This document shows, one piece after another, positions 1 to 9,112 of a stretch of DNA of 45,575 nucleotides (position 1 is the first letter of the stretch; each line of letters begins with the position of its first letter). Position numbers and translations under genes: made by a program. The notes under the pieces were generated by a model. The model made no database searches. It had not been told where the DNA came from and saw nothing but the letters and a program-made list of their open reading frames with translations. Origin of the DNA: Myxococcales bacterium. Its GTDB lineage: Bacteria > Myxococcota > Polyangia > HGW-17 > SLPX01. The DNA lies in contig SLPX01000169.1 in assembly GCA_007131745.1 (NCBI GenBank), positions 1 through 45,575 on the forward strand, given 5' to 3'.

Positions 1-612
1 ACGCTCGAAGAGTTGCAGAGATACGACTGCGGAAGTTTGGTCGATCCGCGCTTCCCCGACCAAAAACCCGAACCGGGAGAGCGAATACCCTCCCTTCGGG
101 AAGTGCTGGAACTCGTTTCCGCTCCGAAATACCGAAAGGTCGGCCTGAACATCGAACTCAAGAGCATCCCTTCGAGGCCCGACCTTTACCCTGAACCAGG
201 GGAGTATGCTTCCCTTCTCATGGACGAACTGAAAAAACACGACGCTGTCCGAAGAACAACCGTCCAGTCGTTCGATCACCGGGTCCTTCGAGAAGTGCTG
301 GAGATCGACCCGTCCGTTTCGGTTTCCGTGCTCACGGGAAGAAGCTCGCACGACTATGCAGCCCTGCTCAAGAAAACCGGGGGTCGAATAATATCGCCGC
401 ACCATGAATGGATAACAGCGGAAGACGTAACCGCAGTTCGCTCGGCCGGCGGCCGGGTCATTCCCTGGACCGCAAACAACCCCGAAGAATGGGACCGGCT
501 TATCCGAGCCGGTGTCGACGGAATCATCACCGACTACCCCTGTCGATTGATAGCGTATCTTGAAAAAGCCGGTCGCCGCGTCTCCTGCCCGGTATATTAC
601 CCCGAGCCTTGA
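1..612 (+). CDS. Glycerophosphodiester phosphodiesterase family protein, 3' part
   Basis: The reading frame is open from the first base, so the gene is truncated at its 5' end by the window edge. GDPD enzymes hydrolyse glycerophosphodiesters to glycerol-3-phosphate and an alcohol in a TIM-barrel fold. The visible part carries two family hallmarks: the GLNIELKS strand, whose Glu is a metal ligand in the family, and the C-terminal WTANNPEEWDRLIRAGVDG segment followed by IITDYP. The N-terminal HRG and catalytic His motifs would lie upstream, outside the window. It ends 34 bases before the convergent gene on the minus strand. Family assignment is secure; the substrate is not determined. Confidence 0.85.
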   Translation, partial: TLEELQRYDCGSLVDPRFPDQKPEPGERIPSLREVLELVSAPKYRKVGLNIELKSIPSRPDLYPEPGEYASLLMDELKKHDAVRRTTVQSFDHRVLREVLEIDPSVSVSVLTGRSSHDYAALLKKTGGRIISPHHEWITAEDVTAVRSAGGRVIPWTANNPEEWDRLIRAGVDGIITDYPCRLIAYLEKAGRRVSCPVYYPEP

Positions 613-646
613 CGACGGCTTGTACAAAACCCCTTTTTAATTGTCC

Positions 647-1384
647 CTACACCGCCCTCCCTATCGCAACGCAGATATCCAGCGCCTGGATGGGATGATC
701 CGGTTTTGCAGTACGTTTTCCGAACTTCTCTTGGCTCATGACATCGTCGAGAATAAATTTCAGCTTGTTTCCCTCAAGTCGCACATCCAGAAAATGCCAG
801 GTTTTCAAAAGTTTCTGAAGCTCCTCGCTCGAAGCGACCTGCCTTGCAAACCCTTCGTCAGCGCAAAAGATCTTGGCCCTCTTGAGTGAAATCCCGGGCA
901 GTTTGATCTGAGGCAATTCCACGCCCTTCTTGGTGATCAAATCCATGACATACTGGTCCGTCCTCAACATCCCCACCTTTTGCTTGAGTACAAGTGGAGG
1001 AACTTCTTTAGGCAACACCATGTCTATGTTGAACTTCTGGGCAAGAAGATTCCGTCGATGAAAATCAGCGCGGCCTCCCATCAATCCGCCGATCGATTCT
1101 GCGGCCATTGATGCATAGTTGACTCCAAGGCCGAAAGTCATCGTGGTCGGAAAACCGTTGTACTCTCCTGAAAAAGTCGCCTTGTCGGTCTGCTGCAATC
1201 CCGACATCCGCATGAAATCGGGAATATAGTTGCGCGCTGTTCTGGATTGTTTGACGGCCCGCCATACCATAAGAGGAACAAACACCAGCAACAAAAGGGC
1301 CAAAATCGCGGCCACTGCAATGATTTCGGGATGATCCAATATGTTATTGAAATCGATATCGTAAATGGATGCGGCCGGCAACAT
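647..1384 (-). CDS. Unknown single-pass membrane protein
   Basis: This 245-residue protein is not recognised. One clear hydrophobic segment lies at about residues 22-42 (IIAVAAILALLLLVFVPLMV), preceded by a short acidic N-terminus and followed by a basic stretch, so the bulk is probably cytoplasmic. The remainder is soluble-looking without a motif I can name. The start is supported by an aggaggt Shine-Dalgarno sequence immediately upstream of the ATG at 1384. It lies downstream of the Cys-rich gene on the same strand, about 190 bases away. No function can be inferred. Confidence 0.75.
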   Translation of the reverse strand: MLPAASIYDIDFNNILDHPEIIAVAAILALLLLVFVPLMVWRAVKQSRTARNYIPDFMRMSGLQQTDKATFSGEYNGFPTTMTFGLGVNYASMAAESIGGLMGGRADFHRRNLLAQKFNIDMVLPKEVPPLVLKQKVGMLRTDQYVMDLITKKGVELPQIKLPGISLKRAKIFCADEGFARQVASSEELQKLLKTWHFLDVRLEGNKLKFILDDVMSQEKFGKRTAKPDHPIQALDICVAIGRAV

Positions 1385-1576
1385 GAGTAACCTCCTGTCT
1401 TTTCAGTTATCTTCTTGGACATTCTCCCTGAAACAACAATTCCGGATACCTCTCAAGCATAGAGTCTCCCGGCCTGTTGTACAAGATACAAATTCTTCCG
1501 GCACTACACTTCGGCTGAAACAGCCATTACGTTTCGACCTGAACAGCAAAGGGACCACCCGGTCCGGCGCGTTGAT

Positions 1577-3289
1577 TCACCACCCCAGGGGCTGGGAATA
1601 GCCTTTGCCGGAGAGATGGATGCTCCACCTTGCGGATGAAACTCCGCCACCCGCCGGCCAAGCCGAAGGGAAGTCACCATAGGATATGATCGCGTAACGA
1701 CTTTCCCCCTCTCCGCCTGGAGCGTAGCCAGGCCCGGCCGCACCCGACGAATCCCATTGCCATGCAAGCCAATAAGTTCCGGCCTCCAGGTTCAAGCCGG
1801 GCGGAAACCCTTCGCTCATCAACACCGTGTTCCATGAATCCGCAATAGCAACCGTCGGACCGGAGCGCCAGAGCAAAGCTGCAGGACCGGCGCTGTCTCC
1901 GTATACTGCCAGCCTGAGTTCACCCTCTCCATGGGTATACAAGCTCAACGAGCCGGCCTCGATGTTTCCCGAAGAAAGGTCTATCTTTGAGGCCATTGCG
2001 TATCCATGGATCGCAAATCCAGAGATGAACGTGCTGTCCATGCTGGTAGAAGCGGTCCAGCCATCCGTGGTCATGGAAGACGGCAGCCCATTTCCGTAAC
2101 TTGACTGTTTCCAGGCCCTGACACCTCCGGTCTGCGAAGAGTAGGTGATCCCGTCCTTTTCGGTTGTATTGAAAACAATCCAATAGTTTCCAGGGTGCAG
2201 GAAAACTGCCGGAAAAAGATGGATCGTCGTCCAACCGTTGGATACGAGCCCTCTTTCCACCTCAGGAAACAGTCGGTTGCGGGGCAGGTTGTTTGCAGCA
2301 TCATGGTCATAGATCGCGATCTTGACGTTTCCGCCCGACTCGCCGTAGGCGCTGACAGCAAAAACCGTCATGGGAGCATCGACCGTGTAACGGTCTCCCA
2401 CCAGGTAATTATCCAATACCGGTCCGGTATCACCGACCTCCTGGTTGCCCAACCTGATCACTGGATAACCGGTTGAACCCTCTTGGATGACCCCCAGGAT
2501 CTCGTCCCATTCACACAAGTTCGTCTCCTCCCCGGACACACAGTAGGTACCTTCGGGACAAAGAAGCGTTTGAACGTAAAGGCAACCAGTCTCTTCTTCG
2601 ACCCGGCAGATCTCGACCGTCTCGCCGTCCGGCAAACATACACCCGGACCTTCCACGCATTCCATGCATGAAACACATTCAGCCGGTTTATCCAGCGTAC
2701 TTTCAGTGCACAGGTATCCGAGTTCGCAATGTACGATTTCCCACCCTGTGCATCCGCCGACATCGGTGCAAACTTCCAGCTCCCTGCCGCGCTCAACGGG
2801 GCAGCGAGCATCCCCTGCGTCGCATAAATTGCAATCCACGCATTCAACACTCGGTTCACCGCCCGTATCCACGCACCGCCGCCCCTCACCGCAGGATGAT
2901 TCAGCGATCCAAGCCAAACATCCGTTCTCGTCCGGTCCGCACTCCTCGATGAACCGCCGATCAGCCGAACACCTCATGGCGCCGGGAGATCCACACCGGT
3001 CGACACACGGCTCATCGAGACAAACCGCTCCCGATTCATTCTCCACGCACCACATTTCCTTCACACCACAGTCATCGAAATCCTCCCAGAACCCGCAACC
3101 CGCGCAAATCATCACCACGTCGCCCATGCAAGTCTTGTCTCCGGGATTGCACACACCGCACTCCACATCAGGAGACAATCCCGAGCGGTCAAACACGCAG
3201 GCGTAAACCGTCAAAATCAAAGCAAAAAACCCTGATAAGAATATCAATCCGAAATACCTGTCAATGAACCCGACAAGAGACCGTTTCAT
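1577..3289 (-). CDS. Large secreted Cys-rich protein with C-terminal beta-sandwich-like region
   Basis: 570 residues. The N-terminus has a hydrophobic segment (about residues 12-32) ending in a Cys (VYAC), read as a signal peptide or membrane anchor, possibly a poor lipobox. Residues about 35-260 carry dozens of Cys in repeated units of the type CVDCNLC and CVSCMEC, suggesting disulfide-bonded modules for an extracytoplasmic location. Residues about 265-570 are Cys-free and rich in Gly, Ser, Thr and Trp, with two similar halves (GNVKIAIYD and GELRLAVYGD), suggesting duplicated beta-sandwich domains. Such proteins are common on deltaproteobacterial surfaces. A gaggag Shine-Dalgarno supports the ATG at 3289. 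Specific function is unknown. Confidence 0.85.
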   Translation of the reverse strand: MKRSLVGFIDRYFGLIFLSGFFALILTVYACVFDRSGLSPDVECGVCNPGDKTCMGDVVMICAGCGFWEDFDDCGVKEMWCVENESGAVCLDEPCVDRCGSPGAMRCSADRRFIEECGPDENGCLAWIAESSCGEGRRCVDTGGEPSVECVDCNLCDAGDARCPVERGRELEVCTDVGGCTGWEIVHCELGYLCTESTLDKPAECVSCMECVEGPGVCLPDGETVEICRVEEETGCLYVQTLLCPEGTYCVSGEETNLCEWDEILGVIQEGSTGYPVIRLGNQEVGDTGPVLDNYLVGDRYTVDAPMTVFAVSAYGESGGNVKIAIYDHDAANNLPRNRLFPEVERGLVSNGWTTIHLFPAVFLHPGNYWIVFNTTEKDGITYSSQTGGVRAWKQSSYGNGLPSSMTTDGWTASTSMDSTFISGFAIHGYAMASKIDLSSGNIEAGSLSLYTHGEGELRLAVYGDSAGPAALLWRSGPTVAIADSWNTVLMSEGFPPGLNLEAGTYWLAWQWDSSGAAGPGYAPGGEGESRYAIISYGDFPSAWPAGGGVSSARWSIHLSGKGYSQPLGW

Positions 3290-3693
3290 TTATCTCCTCT
3301 CGTCCAATAATAACTTCCGGAAGCGATTATTTCAACGAACGTGCTACGGATTCGGAATCAACTCTAAATGGACCCAAAATCAGGGGTCTGAGAGCCTCCT
3401 GGAAAAAAAAACTAAACCTACTGGATCTTTCCTCTTTTTTGGTTATTGTTGGGCTCGATGATGCAAAAAGCGGTTAAGCAGATATAAGAGGCATACGGCC
3501 CATACGGTTATCCCTCCTACTGAGTTTACCATCCACACTTAAACCGGAGCCGAGTATAGTGTGGGCGTTTTCAGAAGTGAGAGAGATCTAAAGTCTGCTT
3601 GTTCGGCTCCACTGCATTGCAGAAATATTAACTGGTCGGCAAATAAGCCTACCTATTACGTCTCGAACTGAGACAGAGAGAGAAAAAGAAGAG
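3290..3693. other. 404-bp divergent intergenic region with structured leader candidate
   Basis: This gap separates the minus-strand Cys-rich gene from the plus-strand RRM gene. I see no credible gene. It contains an inverted repeat with 8-base perfect arms (ggagccga at 3546-3553 and tcggctcc at 3603-3610) enclosing 49 bases, and a short palindrome ctgcattgcag. The arms could form the base of a structured 5' leader for the RNA-binding protein gene, which would suit post-transcriptional control, but this is speculative. Confidence 0.4.
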
Positions 3694-4026
3694 ATGACAC
3701 AAAAACTTTATGTCGGCGGCTTAAGTTGGGACACCAATGACGACACTTTGAGGAAAACCTTTGAGTGCTTCGGCGATATCGAAGAAGCGATCGTTGTCAA
3801 GGACAGAATGACGGACAAATCACGCGGTTTCGGTTTTGTCACCTTCAGCGACAGCAATGCAGCGTCTGAGGCAATCGAAAAACTGAACGGAACCGAGCTG
3901 GACGGACGGACGATCACGGTCAATGAAGCCCGTGAACGGAGGCCCGGCGGCGGCGGCGGCGGCGGAAGAGGCGGAAGAGGCGGCGGCGGCGGAAGAGGCG
4001 GCGGCGGAAGAAATCGCGACTGGTAG
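3694..4026 (+). CDS. Single-RRM glycine-rich RNA-binding protein
   Basis: 110 residues. It has one RNA recognition motif: RNP-2 is LYVGGL near residue 5 and RNP-1 is [10 protein letters not shown] at about residues 42-51, both complete with their aromatic residues. After residue about 83 it becomes a Gly/Arg tail (RGGRGGGGG type) ending in NRDW. This is the architecture of the small RRM proteins of cyanobacteria and deltaproteobacteria, which are single-stranded RNA binders often linked to cold or stress responses. The ATG follows a purine-rich agaagag. It stands alone, convergent with the methyltransferase gene. Confidence 0.93.
   Translation: MTQKLYVGGLSWDTNDDTLRKTFECFGDIEEAIVVKDRMTDKSRGFGFVTFSDSNAASEAIEKLNGTELDGRTITVNEARERRPGGGGGGGRGGRGGGGGRGGGGRNRDW
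3946..4010 (+). repeat. Low-complexity ggc/gga repeat encoding the Gly-rich tail
   Basis: Runs of ggc interspersed with gga-aga codons encode the RGG-like tail of the RRM protein. The run is in frame and prone to length variation by slippage. Confidence 0.8.
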
Positions 4027-4071
4027 AGATCGGTTGCCGCATTTAGAAAAACGCTGGTTTTCTCAACTCCA

Positions 4072-4854
4072 TCAAGCGAGGCTGGACGGGGATGGTGGGC
4101 GGCGGGCCACGAAAAGCTCGTAATTATAGAAATCTGAATAACGACGGTGCATGTCGGGCTCTTCCGCTAGTTTATCGAGCATTGCTGAAGCTTCCACATC
4201 GTTCGCGTACTTGTGCCGCAACTCTTTGATCCGAGTCTCCATGGGGGTGTAGAAATCATCCCACCACGCTTCATTGGGCAAGGCAAAGTGATCAATCAGA
4301 TTGAACCCGGCTTCTTTAACAGCGGCCAGGTCATCTGCCGGCGTCCCCATCGTCGGATAGTCCAGGTCGAAAGATGTTTTAACTTCCGGAGGTGGGTTTT
4401 CCTTGCGCCAAATAGCGTCGGTGAACACAAGAAATCCGCCCGGTCGCAACAATTCGTAACAAACACGAAGCGCGTTCAGCAGCCCAATGCTGTAGAGCGC
4501 TCCTTCCGACCAGATCAGATCAAAGCTCTCAGGCGGTTGTTCCGGACAAGCCATGTCTCCAACCTTTGCGCTAACGCGATGGGAGAGATTTCGTTTCCGG
4601 ATGGCCGCTTGCAGCTTTTCGATAAAACGCGCATGGTTATCGATCGCCAGGATGGTTCCCGGTGAAAGTTCGGCCAGGTGGAAGGTCTGGCCGCCTGAAC
4701 CGCACCCCAAGTCCAGAATAGCCGGGATTTCCGGCAGATCCGCACAAAGGCCGAAAGCTTTCGCCGCCGAAGCGCGGTTACCCGGACCCTGGCGGTCCAG
4801 GCTCTCGTAAACCTCGAAAAAAATCTCGTAAAAGCGAGAGTTCGAATTGTTCAT
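4072..4854 (-). CDS. Class I SAM-dependent methyltransferase
   Basis: 260 residues. The Rossmann-type SAM-binding motif I is ILDLGCGSGGQTFHLAE at about residues 46-62, followed by the acidic ribose-binding position in LAIDNH, motif II/III SFDLIWSEGALYSIG and the post-motif LRPGGFLVFTDA, all in the expected order for a ubiE-like small-molecule methyltransferase. The substrate is unknown. The ATG at 4854 has a strong aggagg ribosome-binding site. It lies 12 bases downstream of the ccm-cluster membrane protein gene and is probably co-transcribed with ccmE-ccmF, though it need not share their function. Confidence 0.9.
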   Translation of the reverse strand: MNNSNSRFYEIFFEVYESLDRQGPGNRASAAKAFGLCADLPEIPAILDLGCGSGGQTFHLAELSPGTILAIDNHARFIEKLQAAIRKRNLSHRVSAKVGDMACPEQPPESFDLIWSEGALYSIGLLNALRVCYELLRPGGFLVFTDAIWRKENPPPEVKTSFDLDYPTMGTPADDLAAVKEAGFNLIDHFALPNEAWWDDFYTPMETRIKELRHKYANDVEASAMLDKLAEEPDMHRRYSDFYNYELFVARRPPSPSSLA

Positions 4855-4866
4855 GAATCCTCCTAT

Positions 4867-6021
4867 TCAGGGATCCGGGTCTTTGGTTTCCCGAGTCGGT
4901 CTTATTCCCCACAAACCCGCGACCAGAAAAAAAACTGCCAATATCACGACCAGTTTCGCCCACAACCTGGAGCGTTCCGGAAGACCGGTGATCGTGAAGA
5001 GAACCCTGTGAGGACCCTGTCCGCCGGGGGCTGCATATACCCTAAGGTCCTCATGACCACTCACATCCACCGGAATCCTTTCCAACCCGGGGCCAACGAT
5101 CTTCACACCCGGATAATGACTCATCGACACCAGGATTCCCCTGCAATCAAACGGCAGTTCCTGGGTGACCTTGAGCGAGCCATCCCTGTATTCCCCCATG
5201 GCCGACACAACGGTCTGATATTCCCCGCGGGGCAATGCACCGGTGATCCGTATCCCGGCCTCTTCCCCGCGGACGTTTTCTCCGTTTCCCATCAGTTGTA
5301 CATGTTCCATGTTTTCAGGATGGGGAATAAAAATGCCCTCGCGCGGAAGCTTCACATCCTCTTCGGCCGGGTTTACGAAACTGTAATAAACAGAAAACCA
5401 CACGTTCGAATCTTCCACCGAGCGAACGCGGTATTCCACGCCGATGGAGATTTCCGAAAGGTCCGGCCGAACAACATCCTTCCGAAGCTTCTTGTGGCCG
5501 GTTTCCACCTCTTGGTTACGGTCCGGATCCGGGGTTTTCAACCCCACACCGAGCAGAAAACGCACACCACCTGAACGGGGTATGGAAACCACATCTGAGA
5601 CGATTTTGTCATGTTTCGTTCGGATGATGATCGCAGCGTCTTGGCCCACGAATTCTCCTCCATTGAAAAGGACCCTGCCTTCAACATCGGTTTTTTGAAC
5701 AGCGACCACAAAGAACCCGGGCAGATCTTCAAGAATCTCACTTTTTGCTCCTGGTCCGCCTGTTTTTACAGCGAGAGAAACGGTTGTTTCCGGTGCAGGA
5801 GTGTTGAGATCCTGCTCGACGACCCGCACCGAAACCGCGGACCCGGAAAGAGCATCGTCAAAAAGCGGGCGCCCCATCATTTCGCTGATGGGAGGACCGC
5901 CGTTCCGAGTGGTAGAAACTTTTTCAGAGGATGATTCACCCAAGCCTTGTACATGGGAAGCCATGAAAACCATCAGGGTCAACACCCCGAGCGAAGCGTG
6001 TGACTTCAGTCTGGAAATCAT
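4867..6021 (-). CDS. Unknown exported membrane-anchored protein of the ccm cluster
   Basis: I place the start at the ATG at 6021, giving 384 residues. A gggagagg ribosome-binding site precedes it and the ATGA overlaps the ccmF stop by 4 bases, so the two are translationally coupled. An N-terminal signal segment (LGVLTLMVFMASHVQG) is followed by about 310 soluble residues and a C-terminal transmembrane helix (LVVILAVFFLVAGLWGI) with a short basic tail, so most of it should sit in the periplasm. The middle has a beta-rich look with a possible carboxypeptidase-regulatory-like segment (TTVSLAVKTGG, FFVVAVQKTDVEGRVLFNGG). Coupling to ccmF suggests a role in cytochrome c maturation; no named family is recognised. 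Confidence 0.8.
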   Translation of the reverse strand: MISRLKSHASLGVLTLMVFMASHVQGLGESSSEKVSTTRNGGPPISEMMGRPLFDDALSGSAVSVRVVEQDLNTPAPETTVSLAVKTGGPGAKSEILEDLPGFFVVAVQKTDVEGRVLFNGGEFVGQDAAIIIRTKHDKIVSDVVSIPRSGGVRFLLGVGLKTPDPDRNQEVETGHKKLRKDVVRPDLSEISIGVEYRVRSVEDSNVWFSVYYSFVNPAEEDVKLPREGIFIPHPENMEHVQLMGNGENVRGEEAGIRITGALPRGEYQTVVSAMGEYRDGSLKVTQELPFDCRGILVSMSHYPGVKIVGPGLERIPVDVSGHEDLRVYAAPGGQGPHRVLFTITGLPERSRLWAKLVVILAVFFLVAGLWGIRPTRETKDPDP

Positions 6022-8336
6022 CCCCTCTCCCTCCCTGCCGTCCGCGCTGCCCCAAACAGGGACAAGGCCGCGGCCGGAAGTGCTAAAGACACTACCGCTG
6101 TACCCATGGAGGCCAGTGATACAGGTGTTTTGCCCTGCAGAAAAACCAGTATCGCCCATACGACTGCAACCCAGATCACAGAGGTTGCGGAAAACAACAA
6201 CAGGGATCTCTTCCAACGACGCGTTTTGCAGCCGTTCTCGCGATTTTTTCCGGATGAAGTTGGAAACAATGGAACCGCGGCGGGCAACATGAGACAAAAA
6301 CCCAACCAGATAAGCACTGCAAGGGGATGCAAGACAACTTCGAAGTGCGCCTGTCCATCTTCGGATACAGACCTTAGCCTAACCTGTATGTCACGGGACA
6401 AACTTCGCTTCAACGCGCTACGGCCGGCGGGCGTACCCGGAGTATCAGGAAACATGGTCATCCTGGGACTCAGAGTCCCCAAGTGCGCGTTCCGGCCTCC
6501 CACGTGAAGGGTCGCCTCGAATTCATCGGTTGTCAGTGTAGGAGAATAAGAAACCCCCGTAAAAGTGAATTCGAGATCTTCCAGCGCGAAAACCTCTCCC
6601 GCTTCCAGGCTGAAAGTCTCCTGCCTTAGCCCGGATCTCGCGGAAAAACCTGCAAACACGAGCGCCAAGCCCAGGTGAACGGCTCCAATCCGTAGGTTCT
6701 TCGCGCAAAGATTCGTTTTCAACAGGAACATTACGGTTCCGGTTGCCATGACAATCGATACGGCAAAACCGGAAACACCCCAAAAACCGCTTATCCCGAT
6801 CCGGCCGAGACCCCCGAACGCAGCCGTGACCAGAACCGCTCCTAAACTCAAAACAACCGGCAGAAATATTTTGACCGAACCGCTTATCCCATTGGTTCTC
6901 TTTCGCCCATTGCCGCCACTGGATTGTTCTCCGGCTTTGTCCCCCTCGGACGATGATTTCGTCTTGCCGGAGGAGAAACCGGAAATTGCGGCCGGCATTC
7001 CGATGGCCGCAGCGATACCCATCAACAAACCCAGCGGTACAAGCACCCTTTCAAAAACTCCGGGAGAAAGCGCCAGTGCATGATCTGCAAAAAGCGGCCA
7101 AAATATTCCGAGCACGGTTGCAAACACCATGTAAAAAGCACCCGCCCCGAGCAGGATAACACTTGTTGTAATCGCCCATGATGCAAGCGTATTGAGAGAA
7201 AAACCGGTCTTCGGTGCGCCCTCACCCGATTTTTCGGTTCGGGCGACAAAACCCTTGCACCGCCAAGTAACAAGTATCGTGACGGCTAGACCGATCAAAA
7301 TGAGACCTGTAAACGCCCATGCCAAGTAGGGGTTTCTGCCGAAGGTGTGTATCGACTCCAAGACCCCCGTGCGGGTCAGGAATGTACCGGTGATGGTCAG
7401 CCAAAAGGTGGCGTAAAATAGTACAACAGCGCTCCATGCAAAAAAACGGGAACGTCTGCAGCGCGAAAAAACGTGAAGCGCGGCCGTGGCCGTCAAAAAA
7501 GGCATGAGCGAAGCGTTTTCCACCGGATCCCATGACCAGTAACCGCCCCAGACGGTTTCCTCATAGGCCCACAGCATCCCGAGCACCATTCCCAGCCCCA
7601 GAAAGAGCCAGCAAAACAGCATGGGAAGTCTCAAAGCCCTTATCCACCGGCCGTCCATGGCGATTCTTGCCGGAGATCCGCCTCTCTCCGACTGAGCGGC
7701 GGATGCGCGGTTTCCGTATTCGATGAATGACGCCAATGTGATTGCAAACGGCAAAGCCGCGGATATGTACCCAAAATACTGGGTCGGAGGGTGGGATGCC
7801 ATCCAGGGATTTCTCAACAGGGGATTCATTCCTCCCCCGAAAAGTGGTTTTTCCAAGAGAAAAACATCAAACGGGTTGTGGCGCAAAACCACAATCGCCA
7901 GGAAAAACAAACTCAGCACGGTCAAAAAGAAAACAGTCCAGCCGAACAGCCTTTCATGCCGGCGCATGATCCAAAGCGCGCCGAAATAAGCGCACCACGC
8001 CTGAATCGCGGCCCAAAAAAGCAGCGATGTCCTGAGATTCACCCATAGCACCGACAACTTGTAAATGGGAGGCAGTGTCCTGCTTGAAGAGCGCTGAATT
8101 GCAACCAGGTAAAAATCATCGAAAAACACGGAAACGAGCAGAGCGGCCAAGGCGAGAAGACACATCGCAGCCGCGACGCAAAGCGCGGCCAGGGATAAAT
8201 CCCGGTACCCGGCCGCGTTTCGCGCAAAGCGCCCGACCGGCCCGGTGACCGGTCGAGCGGAACGAAGAGCCGCCCATCCCGCCGCCCCGGTCGCCACGAC
8301 CGCGGCAGCCAAAGCTGTATTGCCCAACAATTCCAT
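6018..8336 (-). CDS. ccmF: Cytochrome c heme lyase subunit CcmF
   Basis: 772 residues with many transmembrane helices. The diagnostic tryptophan-rich WWD domain is present as EETVWGGYWSWDPVENASLM around residue 250, the heme-handling motif of the CcmF/CcsA family. His residues in adjacent loops (LRHNPFD, SIHTFGRNPYLAW) fit the family's heme ligands. CcmF receives heme from holo-CcmE in the periplasm and attaches it to CxxCH motifs of apocytochromes. It lies 14 bases downstream of ccmE and overlaps the next gene. Length is somewhat above the usual 630-700, with a Ser/Lys-rich cytoplasmic loop near residues 455-480 as the likely insertion. Confidence 0.95.
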   Translation of the reverse strand: MELLGNTALAAAVVATGAAGWAALRSARPVTGPVGRFARNAAGYRDLSLAALCVAAAMCLLALAALLVSVFFDDFYLVAIQRSSSRTLPPIYKLSVLWVNLRTSLLFWAAIQAWCAYFGALWIMRRHERLFGWTVFFLTVLSLFFLAIVVLRHNPFDVFLLEKPLFGGGMNPLLRNPWMASHPPTQYFGYISAALPFAITLASFIEYGNRASAAQSERGGSPARIAMDGRWIRALRLPMLFCWLFLGLGMVLGMLWAYEETVWGGYWSWDPVENASLMPFLTATAALHVFSRCRRSRFFAWSAVVLFYATFWLTITGTFLTRTGVLESIHTFGRNPYLAWAFTGLILIGLAVTILVTWRCKGFVARTEKSGEGAPKTGFSLNTLASWAITTSVILLGAGAFYMVFATVLGIFWPLFADHALALSPGVFERVLVPLGLLMGIAAAIGMPAAISGFSSGKTKSSSEGDKAGEQSSGGNGRKRTNGISGSVKIFLPVVLSLGAVLVTAAFGGLGRIGISGFWGVSGFAVSIVMATGTVMFLLKTNLCAKNLRIGAVHLGLALVFAGFSARSGLRQETFSLEAGEVFALEDLEFTFTGVSYSPTLTTDEFEATLHVGGRNAHLGTLSPRMTMFPDTPGTPAGRSALKRSLSRDIQVRLRSVSEDGQAHFEVVLHPLAVLIWLGFCLMLPAAVPLFPTSSGKNRENGCKTRRWKRSLLLFSATSVIWVAVVWAILVFLQGKTPVSLASMGTAVVSLALPAAALSLFGAARTAGRERG

Positions 8337-8350
8337 TTAGTCGACTCACG

Positions 8351-8839
8351 TCAGTCTTCCATGCGACTGCTCTTCCTGGATCTGTACTTTGACGGACACC
8401 TCGTGGTCACCTTGCGGGCGATAAACACACCGGATCCGCTCAACTTGCCGCGCGCGGTGGTCTTGGCGCCGAGAGTAAACCGTGCTGGAAGTTTTCCCCG
8501 GTATTCCACGGTGATGTGCTTGCCGTTCCATTCCATCTCGAAAGCATATTGGACAGCGCCATGGGTTCCGGTCTCCACGACGCTCGGTTCCGAAACCAAC
8601 CTCCCCCCGAGCCATACATCCCGGCCTCTCCACTTTTCACCGTTTTCCAGCAATTCGTCGACCCTGAGATACACGCCCCCGCTTTTGGAAATTGAAAACG
8701 CAAGCAGCACGCAGGCTCCGCCGGCAAGCACAATTGTCAACATAATCCGAACAGCTTTCCACGAAAGAAACCCGGAAGATTTTTCGTTCTCCCGCTCTTT
8801 CATTTCTTTCAAATCTTCTTTCTCATCACATCCGTGCAT
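8351..8839 (-). CDS. ccmE: Cytochrome c maturation heme chaperone CcmE, CxxxY type
   Basis: 162 residues: a cytoplasmic charged N-terminus, one membrane anchor (about residues 31-50) and a periplasmic OB-fold domain (VYLRVDELLENGEKWRGRDV, then VEYRGKLPARF). Canonical CcmE carries heme covalently on a His in an HxxxY motif. Here the equivalent region near the end reads TTRCPSKY, giving Cys148 and Tyr152, the CxxxY variant known from Desulfovibrio and archaea. I assigned the ATG at 8839 because gagg lies about 8 bases upstream. It is the first gene of the ccmE-ccmF unit; no ccmABCD genes are in the window. Confidence 0.9.
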   Translation of the reverse strand: MHGCDEKEDLKEMKERENEKSSGFLSWKAVRIMLTIVLAGGACVLLAFSISKSGGVYLRVDELLENGEKWRGRDVWLGGRLVSEPSVVETGTHGAVQYAFEMEWNGKHITVEYRGKLPARFTLGAKTTARGKLSGSGVFIARKVTTRCPSKYRSRKSSRMED

Positions 8840-9112
8840 CTCAATGTCCTCGTTGCGAAACTCTAGCAGAGTCCGGGGGCCGTGTCACAGCTTCATCAAC
8901 AACAGATCGAAAATTGTGGATGTTTGCGCTCTTGCCGTCCCGTGCAACAAACCGGATTCCCTGAAGTTTCGCCGCTACTGCAAATAAAACAAAACCTCTT
9001 GACCGGAGGCCGTTGCCTGATAGAAACATCGTCCAGACGGCGATGGAGCTCGCCGAAACCGCCCTGTGGCTGATGGCTCCTATTGATTTTCTCGGAATTC
9101 AGGAGGTTTCAC
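8840..9112. other. Divergent intergenic region, no gene seen
   Basis: This 273-base gap lies between the divergently transcribed ccmE and antiporter genes. I see no tRNA or convincing small gene. It must hold the promoters of both units, but I cannot identify a clear promoter pair by eye. Confidence 0.5.

Noticed and set aside
2664..3206. Plus-strand frame opposite the Cys-rich gene
   Set aside because: It is rich in Ser, Pro and His because it is antisense to Cys-rich codons, with no supporting start signal.
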